Of a DNA stretch of 41,663 nt, positions 8,737 through 16,044 are shown piece by piece. The stretch comes from Streptomyces albidus (ex Kaewkla and Franco 2022) (GTDB lineage Bacteria > Actinomycetota > Actinomycetes > Streptomycetales > Streptomycetaceae), in NCBI RefSeq assembly GCF_013870515.1, contig NZ_JACBXA010000029.1, positions 1 to 41,663 on the forward strand, read 5' to 3'. The position numbers were made by a program, and so were the translations under genes. Position 1 is the stretch's first letter. Each line of letters opens with the position of its first letter. A model generated the notes under the pieces. It saw only the letters and a program-made list of their open reading frames with translations. It was not told the DNA's origin and made no database searches.

Positions 8737-9158
8737 CCGGGGCGATGGGGCGCGTCATCCTGGCCAAGGTGGGCCTGGACGGACACGACGTCGGTGTCAA
8801 TCTGGTCGCGAAGACCCTGGTCGACGCCGGGTTCGAGGTCGTCTACCTCGGCAAGCGGGTCTCCACGGACCAGATCGTCGGTACGGCCGTCGACGAGGAC
8901 GCCGAATTCATCGGAGTCAGCTGCCTGAGCGGAGGGCTCGGCCACTTCGCCGTCAACGTGGTCGAGCGTCTCCGCGAAGAGGGCGTCGACATCCCCGTCA
9001 TCGCCGGCGGTATCGACGAGCCGGGCGAGATCGAGAAGATGCTGAGCGCGGGCGTCCATCGCCATCTCGGCCCCGGCTCCAGCAGGGAGAAGGTCGTCGA
9101 GGCCTTCGTCTCCGCGCGGGACGCCAGGGCCGGGAGTGCGGACCCGGGGCCTTGTTAG
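8733..9158 (+). CDS. B12-dependent acyl-CoA mutase, small (cobalamin-binding) subunit
   Basis: The 141-residue protein is a stand-alone B12-binding Rossmann domain. The cobalamin signature D-x-H-x-x-G is seen as KVGLDGHDVGVNLVAKTL (residues 10-27), with Asp15, His17 as the lower cobalt ligand and Gly20. The later motifs SxL and GG follow as GVSCLSGGLGHF and PVIAGGIDEPGEI. The start overlaps the large-subunit stop by 4 nt, so the two are translationally coupled and expected to form a heteromeric mutase like isobutyryl-CoA or 2-hydroxyisobutyryl-CoA mutase. No MeaB/IcmF-type GTPase chaperone is encoded nearby. The mutase depends on cobalamin, whose synthesis and cobalt-uptake genes lie at both ends of this window. 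Confidence 0.92.
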   Translation: MTGAMGRVILAKVGLDGHDVGVNLVAKTLVDAGFEVVYLGKRVSTDQIVGTAVDEDAEFIGVSCLSGGLGHFAVNVVERLREEGVDIPVIAGGIDEPGEIEKMLSAGVHRHLGPGSSREKVVEAFVSARDARAGSADPGPC

Positions 9159-9191
9159 ATTGGGCGGCGACGCCAGGAGGGTGCTAGTCCA

Positions 9192-9971
9192 GTGGAGCCT
9201 GAAGCCGATTCATCCGCCGCGACACCCGTACGGTCGGTGGCGCGCGCGATCGACATCCTCATGGCGCTCGGGAACGGTCCGCGCCGGCTGGGGGACGTCA
9301 GCAGCGAGACCGCCCTTTCCAAGACGACCGCGTACCGCATCCTGTCCACGCTGAGGCAGAAGGGCATGGTGCTGCAGGACGAGACCAGCGGTGAATACCG
9401 GCTCGGGCCGGCCTGCTTCCATGTGATGTCCAGCGTCGTCAGCGGGCGTGCCGGCTTTCCCTTCGACGCGGACCTCAACCTGGAGCAGCTGCGCGAGCAG
9501 ACCCAGGAGACCGTGACCGTGCACGTGCGTGCCGGTTACTCGCGCATCTGCATCCAGGAGCTGCCCAGCCCTCAGGCGATCCGGTACACGGCGGGGCTCG
9601 GAGTGAGCGCGGGCATCCACGTCGGGTCGGCGGGGAAGGTGCTGATCGCCTTCATGCCGCCGTCCGAACGCGAAGCGCTGCTGCGCGCGTTGGAGCCGCG
9701 GGCCATGACGCCCGACACGATCACCGACATGGACGTCCTGCGTGAGCAGCTCGACGAGGTCGCACGGCGGGGCACGGCGTTCAGCTCCGGTGAGCGCGTC
9801 TCGGGGGCCGTGGGGGTGAGCGCTCCTGTCTTCGACGGCGCCGGATTCGTCGTCGCCGCGCTCAGCGTCCTCGGGCCCGCCTCCCGTCTCGGCGACGCGC
9901 GGCTGAAGGAGTTCGAGAAGCTCGTCCGTGAGACGGCCGAGCAGATCACCGGCCGTACGCGCCCGAACTGA
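9192..9971 (+). CDS. IclR-family transcriptional regulator
   Basis: The 259-residue protein has an N-terminal winged helix (SVARAIDILMALGNGPRRLG, then SETALSKTTAYRILSTLRQKG, about residues 15-59). A C-terminal GAF-like effector domain follows, with the typical ASxG-like GVSAGIHVGSAGKVLIAFMP block (about residues 137-156) and a late FSSGERVSGAVGVSAPVFD motif. The start is a GTG at 9192, about 10 nt after AGGAGGG. Only 33 bp separate it from the mutase small subunit, so it is probably in the same operon, and it is convergent (10 bp) with the DUF35 gene. It most likely senses the pathway substrate and controls the island; the palindrome at 13111-13134 is a candidate site. Confidence 0.92.
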   Translation: MEPEADSSAATPVRSVARAIDILMALGNGPRRLGDVSSETALSKTTAYRILSTLRQKGMVLQDETSGEYRLGPACFHVMSSVVSGRAGFPFDADLNLEQLREQTQETVTVHVRAGYSRICIQELPSPQAIRYTAGLGVSAGIHVGSAGKVLIAFMPPSEREALLRALEPRAMTPDTITDMDVLREQLDEVARRGTAFSSGERVSGAVGVSAPVFDGAGFVVAALSVLGPASRLGDARLKEFEKLVRETAEQITGRTRPN

Positions 9972-9981
9972 ACACCCTCGC

Positions 9982-10377
9982 TCAGGCGGCCGGTTCGAAC
10001 CAGTATGTCGGCTTCCCGCTCCCCGTTCCGCTCACCACGATCCGTACGGGGCAGGGCAGTCGAACGGCTTCGGTGAGCCCGCGTACCCGCCCGAACAGGA
10101 GAGGCCCTCCCTCGTCCACCCTGACCTGTCCGAGCGTGTACGGCGCTTCCAGCCCGGGCCGTGCGACGTGCACCTCGGTGAAGGTGAGCAGCGAAGCGGT
10201 GCCCGCGAAGGCGATGTCCTCGACGTCCCAGCTCCCGCAGCGGTGGCACACGGCCCGCCCGGGCCACACGGTCGTCGAACAGCCGGTGCACCGGCTCCCG
10301 ACGAGGGAGCCGCGGGAAGTGTCGAATCGTGGGCGTTCACCGGTCGGCGTCCGGGCGAGCGCTTCTTCTAGTCCCAT
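9982..10377 (-). CDS. DUF35 / Zn-ribbon OB-fold protein, thiolase partner
   Basis: The 131-residue protein has a rubredoxin-like zinc ribbon with C-x2-C pairs at Cys30-Cys33 (SRCTGC) and Cys44-Cys47 (VCHRC). An OB-fold acyl-CoA-binding domain follows (about residues 55-125: GTASLLTFTEVHVARPGLEA, YTLGQVRVDEGGPLLFGRV). Such proteins form tight complexes with SCP-x-type thiolases, for example BbsA with BbsB (benzoylsuccinyl-CoA thiolysis) and the ChsH2 C-terminal domain with Ltp2 (retro-aldol cleavage). It overlaps the end of the thiolase gene by 10 bp and is last in the ligase-thiolase-DUF35 unit, supporting the same partnership here. Confidence 0.88.
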   Translation of the reverse strand: MGLEEALARTPTGERPRFDTSRGSLVGSRCTGCSTTVWPGRAVCHRCGSWDVEDIAFAGTASLLTFTEVHVARPGLEAPYTLGQVRVDEGGPLLFGRVRGLTEAVRLPCPVRIVVSGTGSGKPTYWFEPAA

Positions 10378-11546
10378 GGTTCCGCCCTCTCCAGGATGTG
10401 TACGTTCGCCGCCGCCGACTCCCCTTCGAGCCAGCCGCCGCTGTTCTGCGCCAGGGCGAACCGGGGACGTGCCACCTGGCGTTCACCGGCTTCTCCCCTC
10501 AACTGCCAGACCAGTTCGCAGATCTGGGCGAGCCCGGTCGCTCCCACGGGGTGGCCACGTGAGGAGAGCCCGCCGCTGGTGTTCATGGGCATGGAACCGT
10601 CGATCCTGGTCGCTCCGCTGCGGAAGAACTCGGCGGCGCGTCCCGAATCGCAGAAGCCGAGCTGTTCCGCGTAAAGCAGTTCCGCGGGCGCCATGGCGTC
10701 GTGGACCTCGGCCAGGTCGATGTCGCCCGGCCCCAACCCGGCCTCGCCGTAGGCCTTCTCGGCGCACATCGTGGACAGCGAGCTCTCGCCGTCGGGGTCC
10801 GCGGTGAAACCGGAGGCTCCCTGGGAGGCGGCCACCTTCACCGTCGCCCGGCTGCCGGCCGGCAGCGCGCCCTCGCGCGCGACGACCGCCGCTGCCGCCC
10901 CGTCACAGATGGAGCTGCACATCAGCAGCGTCAGCGGATCGGCGATGACGCGCGCCTCCCGCACCTGCTCGGGTGTGACCTCCTTGCGGTGCTGTGCGTA
11001 CGGGTTGAGAGCCCCGTTGGCGTGGCTCTTGACGGCGACATCGACGATGTCGTCCAGGCTCAGCGAACCTTCCGCGATGAGGCGCCGCAGACGCATGGCG
11101 TAGATGGCGGTGAACTGGATGCCCAGGCCCTGCACCACATCGAGGTCGGCGGCGGACTCCAGAGCGTCGAGTGTCGAGGAGAGGTCGGAGACGAACATCT
11201 TCTCGAAGCCGACCGCCAGCACGACGTCGGCCGCGCCTGCACGTACGGCCATGACCGCCTGTGCCAGTGCGCTCGATCCGCTGGCGCAGGCGTTCTCGAC
11301 GTTGACCACGGGGATCCTGTCGATGCCCGTCTCGCGCAACACCGTTTGCCCGCGCACCATTTCCTGCCCCTGGAGCAACCCTGCCATGGCGTTGGCGCTG
11401 TAGGCGGCCTGTACGTCCTTGACGCCGATCCCGGCGTCGACGAGGGCCCGTACGGTCGCGACGCGCGAGAGGTCCTTCAGCGACAACTCCGGGAAGCGGC
11501 CGAACGGATGCATCCCGACACCCGCGATCACCACGTCATCGGTCAC
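10368..11546 (-). CDS. SCP-x/lipid-transfer-protein-type thiolase
   Basis: This 392-residue thiolase-fold protein carries the nucleophilic cysteine context NVENACASGSSALAQ (Cys87) and the EVHDAMAPAELLYAEQLG block. The histidine motif SSRGHPVGATGLAQ lies around residues 345-358. The second thiolase cysteine loop reads AQNSGGWL, lacking the CxG seen in classical thiolases, as is usual for the SCP-x/DUF35-associated branch. It probably cleaves a beta-oxoacyl-CoA, possibly a branched or substituted one, with CoA; a retro-aldolase role is less likely while Cys87 is present. The GTG start at 11546 overlaps the end of the ligase gene by 11 bp, so the two are co-translated. The DUF35 gene overlaps its 3' end. 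Confidence 0.9.
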   Translation of the reverse strand: MTDDVVIAGVGMHPFGRFPELSLKDLSRVATVRALVDAGIGVKDVQAAYSANAMAGLLQGQEMVRGQTVLRETGIDRIPVVNVENACASGSSALAQAVMAVRAGAADVVLAVGFEKMFVSDLSSTLDALESAADLDVVQGLGIQFTAIYAMRLRRLIAEGSLSLDDIVDVAVKSHANGALNPYAQHRKEVTPEQVREARVIADPLTLLMCSSICDGAAAAVVAREGALPAGSRATVKVAASQGASGFTADPDGESSLSTMCAEKAYGEAGLGPGDIDLAEVHDAMAPAELLYAEQLGFCDSGRAAEFFRSGATRIDGSMPMNTSGGLSSRGHPVGATGLAQICELVWQLRGEAGERQVARPRFALAQNSGGWLEGESAAANVHILERAEPWD

Positions 11547-13050
11547 AGCGAACCTCCTGCCTCAGCAGGGACTTGATGCCCTGCCTGTCGACTTTGCCGT
11601 AGGAGTTGCGGGGGATCTCCGACCACACGGCCACCTGCTTGGGCGCGCGCATGCCGAGCCTCGGACGGGCGAAGCGCAGGACCTCCTCCTCGGTCAGAGC
11701 GGCTCCCGCGCGGGGACGCACGACCGCGGTCACCACGTCCCCCCAGCGCTCGTCCGGCATTCCGAGTACGACTACTTCGTCCACGGCACTGTGCGTGCAG
11801 AGCACCTCTTCCACCTCGCGGGGCGCGATGTTGAACCCGCCGGAGATGATCATTTCGTCCTGGCGGCCACGCAGATGGATGAAGCCACGCTCGTCCACGA
11901 CGGCCAGGTCCTTGGTGCGCAGCCAGCCGTCCCGCAGCACCTCGGCGGTCTCCGCGGGCTTGTTGAGGTAGCACGTCATCATGTGCGAGCCCTGGACGAA
12001 GACTTCACCCGTCTCGCCGACGCCGACGGCACCGCCGTCCTCGTCGCGCACTTCCACGGCCACCGTCCTCCACGGCCGCCCCGCAGACAGGCGTGCCTTC
12101 GGGTCGAGGTGGTCGTCCTTGTGCAGGCAGGTGATCGTCATGGGCGCCTCGGACTGCCCGTAGTCCTGGACGAGTGTCGGGCCGAAGCGCTCGACGGCGC
12201 GGTCGAGTACGGGTGCCGGAATGCTCGAGGCTCCGTAGACGATCGTCTCGTAGCCCCAACTGCCCTTCTCCGCCGCAAGCACCGGCTCGAGCATGGCCGG
12301 AACGAGCTTGAGGGTCCTGACCCGCTCCCGCGTCGAGAGACTCCACACCTCTTCGGGGTCGAACTTCGGTTGTACGTGCACGCCGGCACCGCTGAGCAGG
12401 TAGGGGAGCGTGAAGTAGCCGGCGCCGTGTGAGACGGGCTGGGTGAGGACGATCTGCTCTCCCGGCACCACGGGGCCCAGCTCCAGCAGAAGGTTGAAGG
12501 CGACCTCGCGCACGGCGCGGTGCGAGAGCTGCACGCCTTTGGGCCGGCCGGTCGTGCCCGAGGTGTAGGAGACCCAGGCGGGCAGCTCCGGGTCCATCTC
12601 GCGGACCCGGACCTCCCCGGAACCGTCTTCGACGAGCTGCTCGAAGGAGATCTCGTCGGGGAGCGGGGGATCGAACGAGATGGTGACGATCCCGAACTCC
12701 TCGCGCAGCGCGGCGGCCTGCTCGGAGAACTCCGCGGAGTGGAACAGCACTCGCAGGCCGGCGTCGGCCGCGACGTAGCGGAAGTCCTCCAGATGCAGCC
12801 GGGCGTTGAGCGCGACCCGGACCCGCCGGGCCAGGGCGATGGCGACGTCCGCCTCGACGTAGGCCGTGCGGTTGTGCGACAGGATGCCGACCGCTGCGCC
12901 GGGCGGGACGCCCAGTGAGTCGAGGGCGTTGGCGAGCCGTTCGCCTCGGGCCAGCAGCTGCTGCAGCGTCCAGGAGACGCGGCCGTCGTCCACCGCGACC
13001 GAGTTCGGGTGACTGCGTGCGGCCCGACGCAGCAAGTACGCGGTGTCCAG
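11536..13050 (-). CDS. AMP-forming acyl-CoA ligase (probable CTG start)
   Basis: This is a class I adenylate-forming enzyme of about 504 residues. The P-loop is seen as SYTSGTTGRPKGVQLSHRA, with the downstream core motif QDYGQSEAPMT and the hinge LRGRQDEMIISGGFNI. The C-terminal catalytic lysine is in NSYGKVDRQG. It activates a carboxylic acid as its CoA thioester in the cytoplasm. No ATG or GTG is available: the in-frame TAA upstream is followed by GAG GAG ACC GCC CTG GAC. The AAGAGGAG Shine-Dalgarno lies 6 nt before that CTG (13050), whereas the TTG at 13035 is about 21 nt away, so I place the start at CTG. It heads the ligase-thiolase-DUF35 unit with its own promoter. Confidence 0.88.
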   Translation of the reverse strand: MDTAYLLRRAARSHPNSVAVDDGRVSWTLQQLLARGERLANALDSLGVPPGAAVGILSHNRTAYVEADVAIALARRVRVALNARLHLEDFRYVAADAGLRVLFHSAEFSEQAAALREEFGIVTISFDPPLPDEISFEQLVEDGSGEVRVREMDPELPAWVSYTSGTTGRPKGVQLSHRAVREVAFNLLLELGPVVPGEQIVLTQPVSHGAGYFTLPYLLSGAGVHVQPKFDPEEVWSLSTRERVRTLKLVPAMLEPVLAAEKGSWGYETIVYGASSIPAPVLDRAVERFGPTLVQDYGQSEAPMTITCLHKDDHLDPKARLSAGRPWRTVAVEVRDEDGGAVGVGETGEVFVQGSHMMTCYLNKPAETAEVLRDGWLRTKDLAVVDERGFIHLRGRQDEMIISGGFNIAPREVEEVLCTHSAVDEVVVLGMPDERWGDVVTAVVRPRAGAALTEEEVLRFARPRLGMRAPKQVAVWSEIPRNSYGKVDRQGIKSLLRQEVRCDR

Positions 13051-13092
13051 GGCGGTCTCCTCTTACGTGGCGTCGGTTCCGGGATGTGCCGG

Positions 13093-13134
13093 AGCCTAAC
13101 AGTGTTTCGTTCTACGGATCAAACGTTCCGTAGA
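13093..13134 (-). promoter_or_regulatory. Promoter with overlapping palindromic operator for the ligase-thiolase-DUF35 unit
   Basis: On the minus strand a TTGATC -35 (13117-13122) is followed after 18 nt by TAGGCT (13093-13098), preceded by TG as in an extended -10. A perfect 8-bp inverted repeat overlaps the -35: TCTACGGA at 13111-13118 and TCCGTAGA at 13127-13134, with an 8-nt spacer. This suggests that a repressor, most likely the IclR protein at 9192-9971, blocks the promoter. The palindrome is seen directly; the regulator is inferred. Confidence 0.6.
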
Positions 13135-13198
13135 GTGGTCCTTGTGGTCTACGCTCCCGCGTCCGAGCCGGGCGGCCGAGGGAGCGGTGTTGCTGCGC

Positions 13199-14110
13199 CT
13201 ATGGCGAGGGGGAGGGGGCGGACCGCGCCACCGCGGTGAGCATCTCCCGGCTCGCGTCGTTGCTGATCCCGGGCCAGTTCGTACGGATGACGAGGTCGGT
13301 GATCCCCATGGCCGACAGCTCCTGCATCTGTCCGCGCAACTCCTCGGCCGTACCGACGAGATAGGGGTGCTCGCCAGGTCCGGCCGCGCCGCTGCCGTAT
13401 CCCCATTCGCCGTACAGCGCGGTGCGTTCACGCACCGCGCGGTCGGCGGCATCCCGGCCCGTCACGTCGGTGACCAGTACGTCACGGCGCAGGGCGACCC
13501 GCCCGGGGCGAGGCGCCTGTGACAGCAGATCCGCTATGCGCGACGGCGGTGCCTGCGGGCCGATGAAAGGAGTGAAGCCGCGGTCGACCGCGCGGCCGAA
13601 CGCGCGGCGGTTGCCGGCCGCATACCAGACGGGCGGGTGCGGCTCGTTCATCGGCCGCATGGCCAAAGTGGCGTCCGTGTCTCCGACGGCAGCGCCGCTC
13701 CACCACGCGATCATGCTGTCCAGGGCCTGGAGTTGGGCTTGGAGCCTCGACTTCCAGGGAGCGCCGAACGCGGCGAACTCGACGTCGCGGTAGCCCTGCC
13801 CCGCACCCACGACCAGGCGCCCTCCGGACATGGCGTCGATCGTCGCCAACTCCTCGGCGAGCTGCACCGGGTGGAGCAGGGGCAGCAGCAACACCCCTGC
13901 CACGAGCTGCATCTCGCCGGTCTCCGGGATCAGCCGGGACAGCAGTGGAAGCGGCTGGAGATAGGCACGCGGCCCGGTGAGGAAGTGCTGGCCCGCGACC
14001 ACCGCGGAGTACCCCTCGTCGTGGGCGGTGTGGGCGGTGCGCAGCGCGTCGGCGGCGAGTTCCGCGCCGCTCGCACGGGTTCCCCCGTGAAGTGCTACGG
14101 CGAGCTTCAT
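13199..14110 (-). CDS. LLM-class flavin-dependent oxidoreductase
   Basis: The 303-residue protein is of the bacterial-luciferase-like TIM-barrel family, which uses FMN or F420. Family features include the N-terminal AVALHGGTRASGAELAADAL, the barrel segment LLLPLLHPVQLAEELATIDA, the conserved SGGRLVVGAGQGYRDVEF (about residues 94-111) and PPVWYAAGNRRAFGRAVDRG (about residues 158-177). It may be a monooxygenase or an F420-dependent dehydrogenase acting on the imported substrate or an intermediate. The start codon at 14110 lies 1 nt after the dctM stop, so it is translated in series with the TRAP transporter genes. The substrate cannot be read from the sequence. Confidence 0.88.
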   Translation of the reverse strand: MKLAVALHGGTRASGAELAADALRTAHTAHDEGYSAVVAGQHFLTGPRAYLQPLPLLSRLIPETGEMQLVAGVLLLPLLHPVQLAEELATIDAMSGGRLVVGAGQGYRDVEFAAFGAPWKSRLQAQLQALDSMIAWWSGAAVGDTDATLAMRPMNEPHPPVWYAAGNRRAFGRAVDRGFTPFIGPQAPPSRIADLLSQAPRPGRVALRRDVLVTDVTGRDAADRAVRERTALYGEWGYGSGAAGPGEHPYLVGTAEELRGQMQELSAMGITDLVIRTNWPGISNDASREMLTAVARSAPSPSP

Positions 14111-14111
14111 G

Positions 14112-15416
14112 TCATGCCTTTCCCAGCAGCAGGTCGGGGAGCCACAGCGACAGTTCGGGGAACGCCACGAGGGCGACGAGCATCACCCCGTCCGCCGCCA
14201 GGAAGGGCCAGATGCCGCGGAAGGCCTCGGCAACCGGGACCTTCGCCATTCCGCTGACGACGTAGACGTTGAGCCCCAGGGGCGGAGTGAGAAGTCCGAT
14301 CTCCACTGTCTTGACGAAGATGATCGCGAACCAGTACGGATCGAATCCGAAGGTCTCGATCAGCGGGAAGACGATCGGGATGGTGAGCACCTGGATGGCG
14401 AGTTGGTCCATGAAGGCGCCCAGCACGATGTAGACGCACAGCAGGATGACCAGGATGGGGTAGGGGCCGAGCGGCAGCCCCGCGACCGTGTCGGCGAAGC
14501 TCTGCGGAATCCTGGTCGCCGACATGAACCGCCCGAAGATGAAGGCGCCCACGATGATCATGAAGATCATGCCGGTGGTCTCCGCGGCCTCACGGGCGGC
14601 GGCGAACAGGTGGGGGAAGCGGATCTTTCCGAAGACCAGCGCCAGGATGCCGATGCCCAGCACGCCCACAGCCGCGGCCTCGGTGGGCGTGTAGAGACCG
14701 GCGTAGATCCCCACGATCACCAGGCCGATCACCGCCAGGATGGGAGCGGCCTGCCCCGTCGCGGTCAGCTGCTCCCGCGCGGTGAACCTGGGTCCCTTCG
14801 GGAGGCTTTCGGGACGCACCCTGGCGATGACCGCCACCGCGCCGATCAGTGCCACCGCCGTGAGCAGTCCGGGAACGACGCCGGCGGCGAAGAGCCGCGC
14901 CACTGATGTCTCGGTCAGCAGCGCGTAGACGATGAGAGTGATGCTGGGCGGGATCATCACCGCGATGGTTCCGGACGACGCTATGCACGCGAGGACGGTG
15001 CGCTGTTCGTAGCCGTACTTCTTGGACTCCCTGATCGATACCTTGCCGAGGGCGGCGGCGTTGGCCGTCGAGGACCCGGAGGCTGCGCCGAGCACCGCTC
15101 CGGCGCCGACGATGGCCATGGCGAGCCCACCGCCGATGCGCCCCACGAGGGAGTAGGCCCAGGCGAACAGCCGTCCCCACAGGCCGCCTTGTGTCCCGAG
15201 CGCGCCCATGAAGACGAAGAGCGGAATCGACAGCAGCACGAAGTTCGCCGATTCGCGGTAGACGGAGGTGCCCAGGTAGGTCATCGCGATGTCGGGCCCG
15301 AAGGCCAGCAGCGAACCGCACGTTCCCGAAACCAGCATCGCGAGGCCGGCAGGCGTACCGATGCCGAGAAGGACGATCAGGGAGATGAGGCTGGTCAGAA
15401 TGCCGAGGGTTTCCAT
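14112..15416 (-). CDS. dctM: TRAP transporter large permease, DctM type
   Basis: The product has about 434 residues and a dozen or so hydrophobic helices, with the DctM signatures GAVLGAASGSSTANAAALG, SSGTIAVMIPPSITLIVYAL and EIGLLTPPLGLNVYV. It is the ion-coupled transport subunit in the cytoplasmic membrane. I start at the ATG at 15416 (METLGILTSL), 1 nt after the dctQ stop; the frame is open further upstream, but the coupling TGA-C-ATG favours this start. It works with dctQ and dctP, and the LLM gene follows 1 nt after its own stop. TRAP systems usually import organic acids (C4-dicarboxylates, sialic acid, hydroxy- and oxo-acids), in keeping with the downstream CoA ligase. Confidence 0.94.
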   Translation of the reverse strand: METLGILTSLISLIVLLGIGTPAGLAMLVSGTCGSLLAFGPDIAMTYLGTSVYRESANFVLLSIPLFVFMGALGTQGGLWGRLFAWAYSLVGRIGGGLAMAIVGAGAVLGAASGSSTANAAALGKVSIRESKKYGYEQRTVLACIASSGTIAVMIPPSITLIVYALLTETSVARLFAAGVVPGLLTAVALIGAVAVIARVRPESLPKGPRFTAREQLTATGQAAPILAVIGLVIVGIYAGLYTPTEAAAVGVLGIGILALVFGKIRFPHLFAAAREAAETTGMIFMIIVGAFIFGRFMSATRIPQSFADTVAGLPLGPYPILVILLCVYIVLGAFMDQLAIQVLTIPIVFPLIETFGFDPYWFAIIFVKTVEIGLLTPPLGLNVYVVSGMAKVPVAEAFRGIWPFLAADGVMLVALVAFPELSLWLPDLLLGKA

Positions 15417-15417
15417 G

Positions 15418-16005
15418 TCATGTGTCTTTCGCGGCGTTGCCGGCCCCGGCAGGGGATTCGTCGCGCCCACCGCGACCGGAGTCCTCGTCGATCGCTTCGC
15501 CGGTCTGGGGCCTCTCCTCGGCCAGCCAGGCCCGGCCCTCGCGCACCACCCGGAGCAGCAGCAGGCAGATTCCGGCGAAGATCAGGAACCTGAACGGGGC
15601 GATGTCGAAGGTGTACAGACCGACGGTCGACTCCTCCGTACGCGCGGACATGACGGCGGTCGTGAGCGCCGCCCACGCTGTGACCGAGAGGCCGGCGACG
15701 CAGACGCCGAGGACGACGCGTTCCACGGGTACCGCCCATTTCGGGGGGAGCCGCCTCGTGAACACGGTGATGCGCAGATGGCTGGCCGCCGACAAGGAGA
15801 GATAGATGAGCGCGATCATCAGGCAGCTGTTGATGAATTCGTTGCTCGAGGGGATCGGCCGCCCGAAGAGAGCCCGCGAGGCGATGCCCGCGAGCACGAT
15901 GAGCGCGATGACGATGAGAACCGCGCCGGCGAGGTTCGCCGCGAGATCGTGAACTCTGTCGACGGCGGCCCGTTTCTCAGGTGGACGTGCGTCGTGATTG
16001 GCCAT
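15418..16005 (-). CDS. dctQ: TRAP transporter small permease, DctQ type
   Basis: The 195-residue protein has four hydrophobic segments (about residues 27-47, 57-78, 97-118 and 138-155), including GIASRALFGRPIPSSNEFIN after the first helix, a typical DctQ feature. The C-terminal 40 residues are charged and low in complexity. The ATG at 16005 has AGAGGGA upstream. It is 39 bp downstream of dctP and 1 nt from dctM. As the small membrane subunit it should couple with DctM. Confidence 0.9.
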   Translation of the reverse strand: MANHDARPPEKRAAVDRVHDLAANLAGAVLIVIALIVLAGIASRALFGRPIPSSNEFINSCLMIALIYLSLSAASHLRITVFTRRLPPKWAVPVERVVLGVCVAGLSVTAWAALTTAVMSARTEESTVGLYTFDIAPFRFLIFAGICLLLLRVVREGRAWLAEERPQTGEAIDEDSGRGGRDESPAGAGNAAKDT

Positions 16006-16044
16006 GGTCCCTCTTCTCGAGATGTGCCGACTCGAAGCCAGGCT

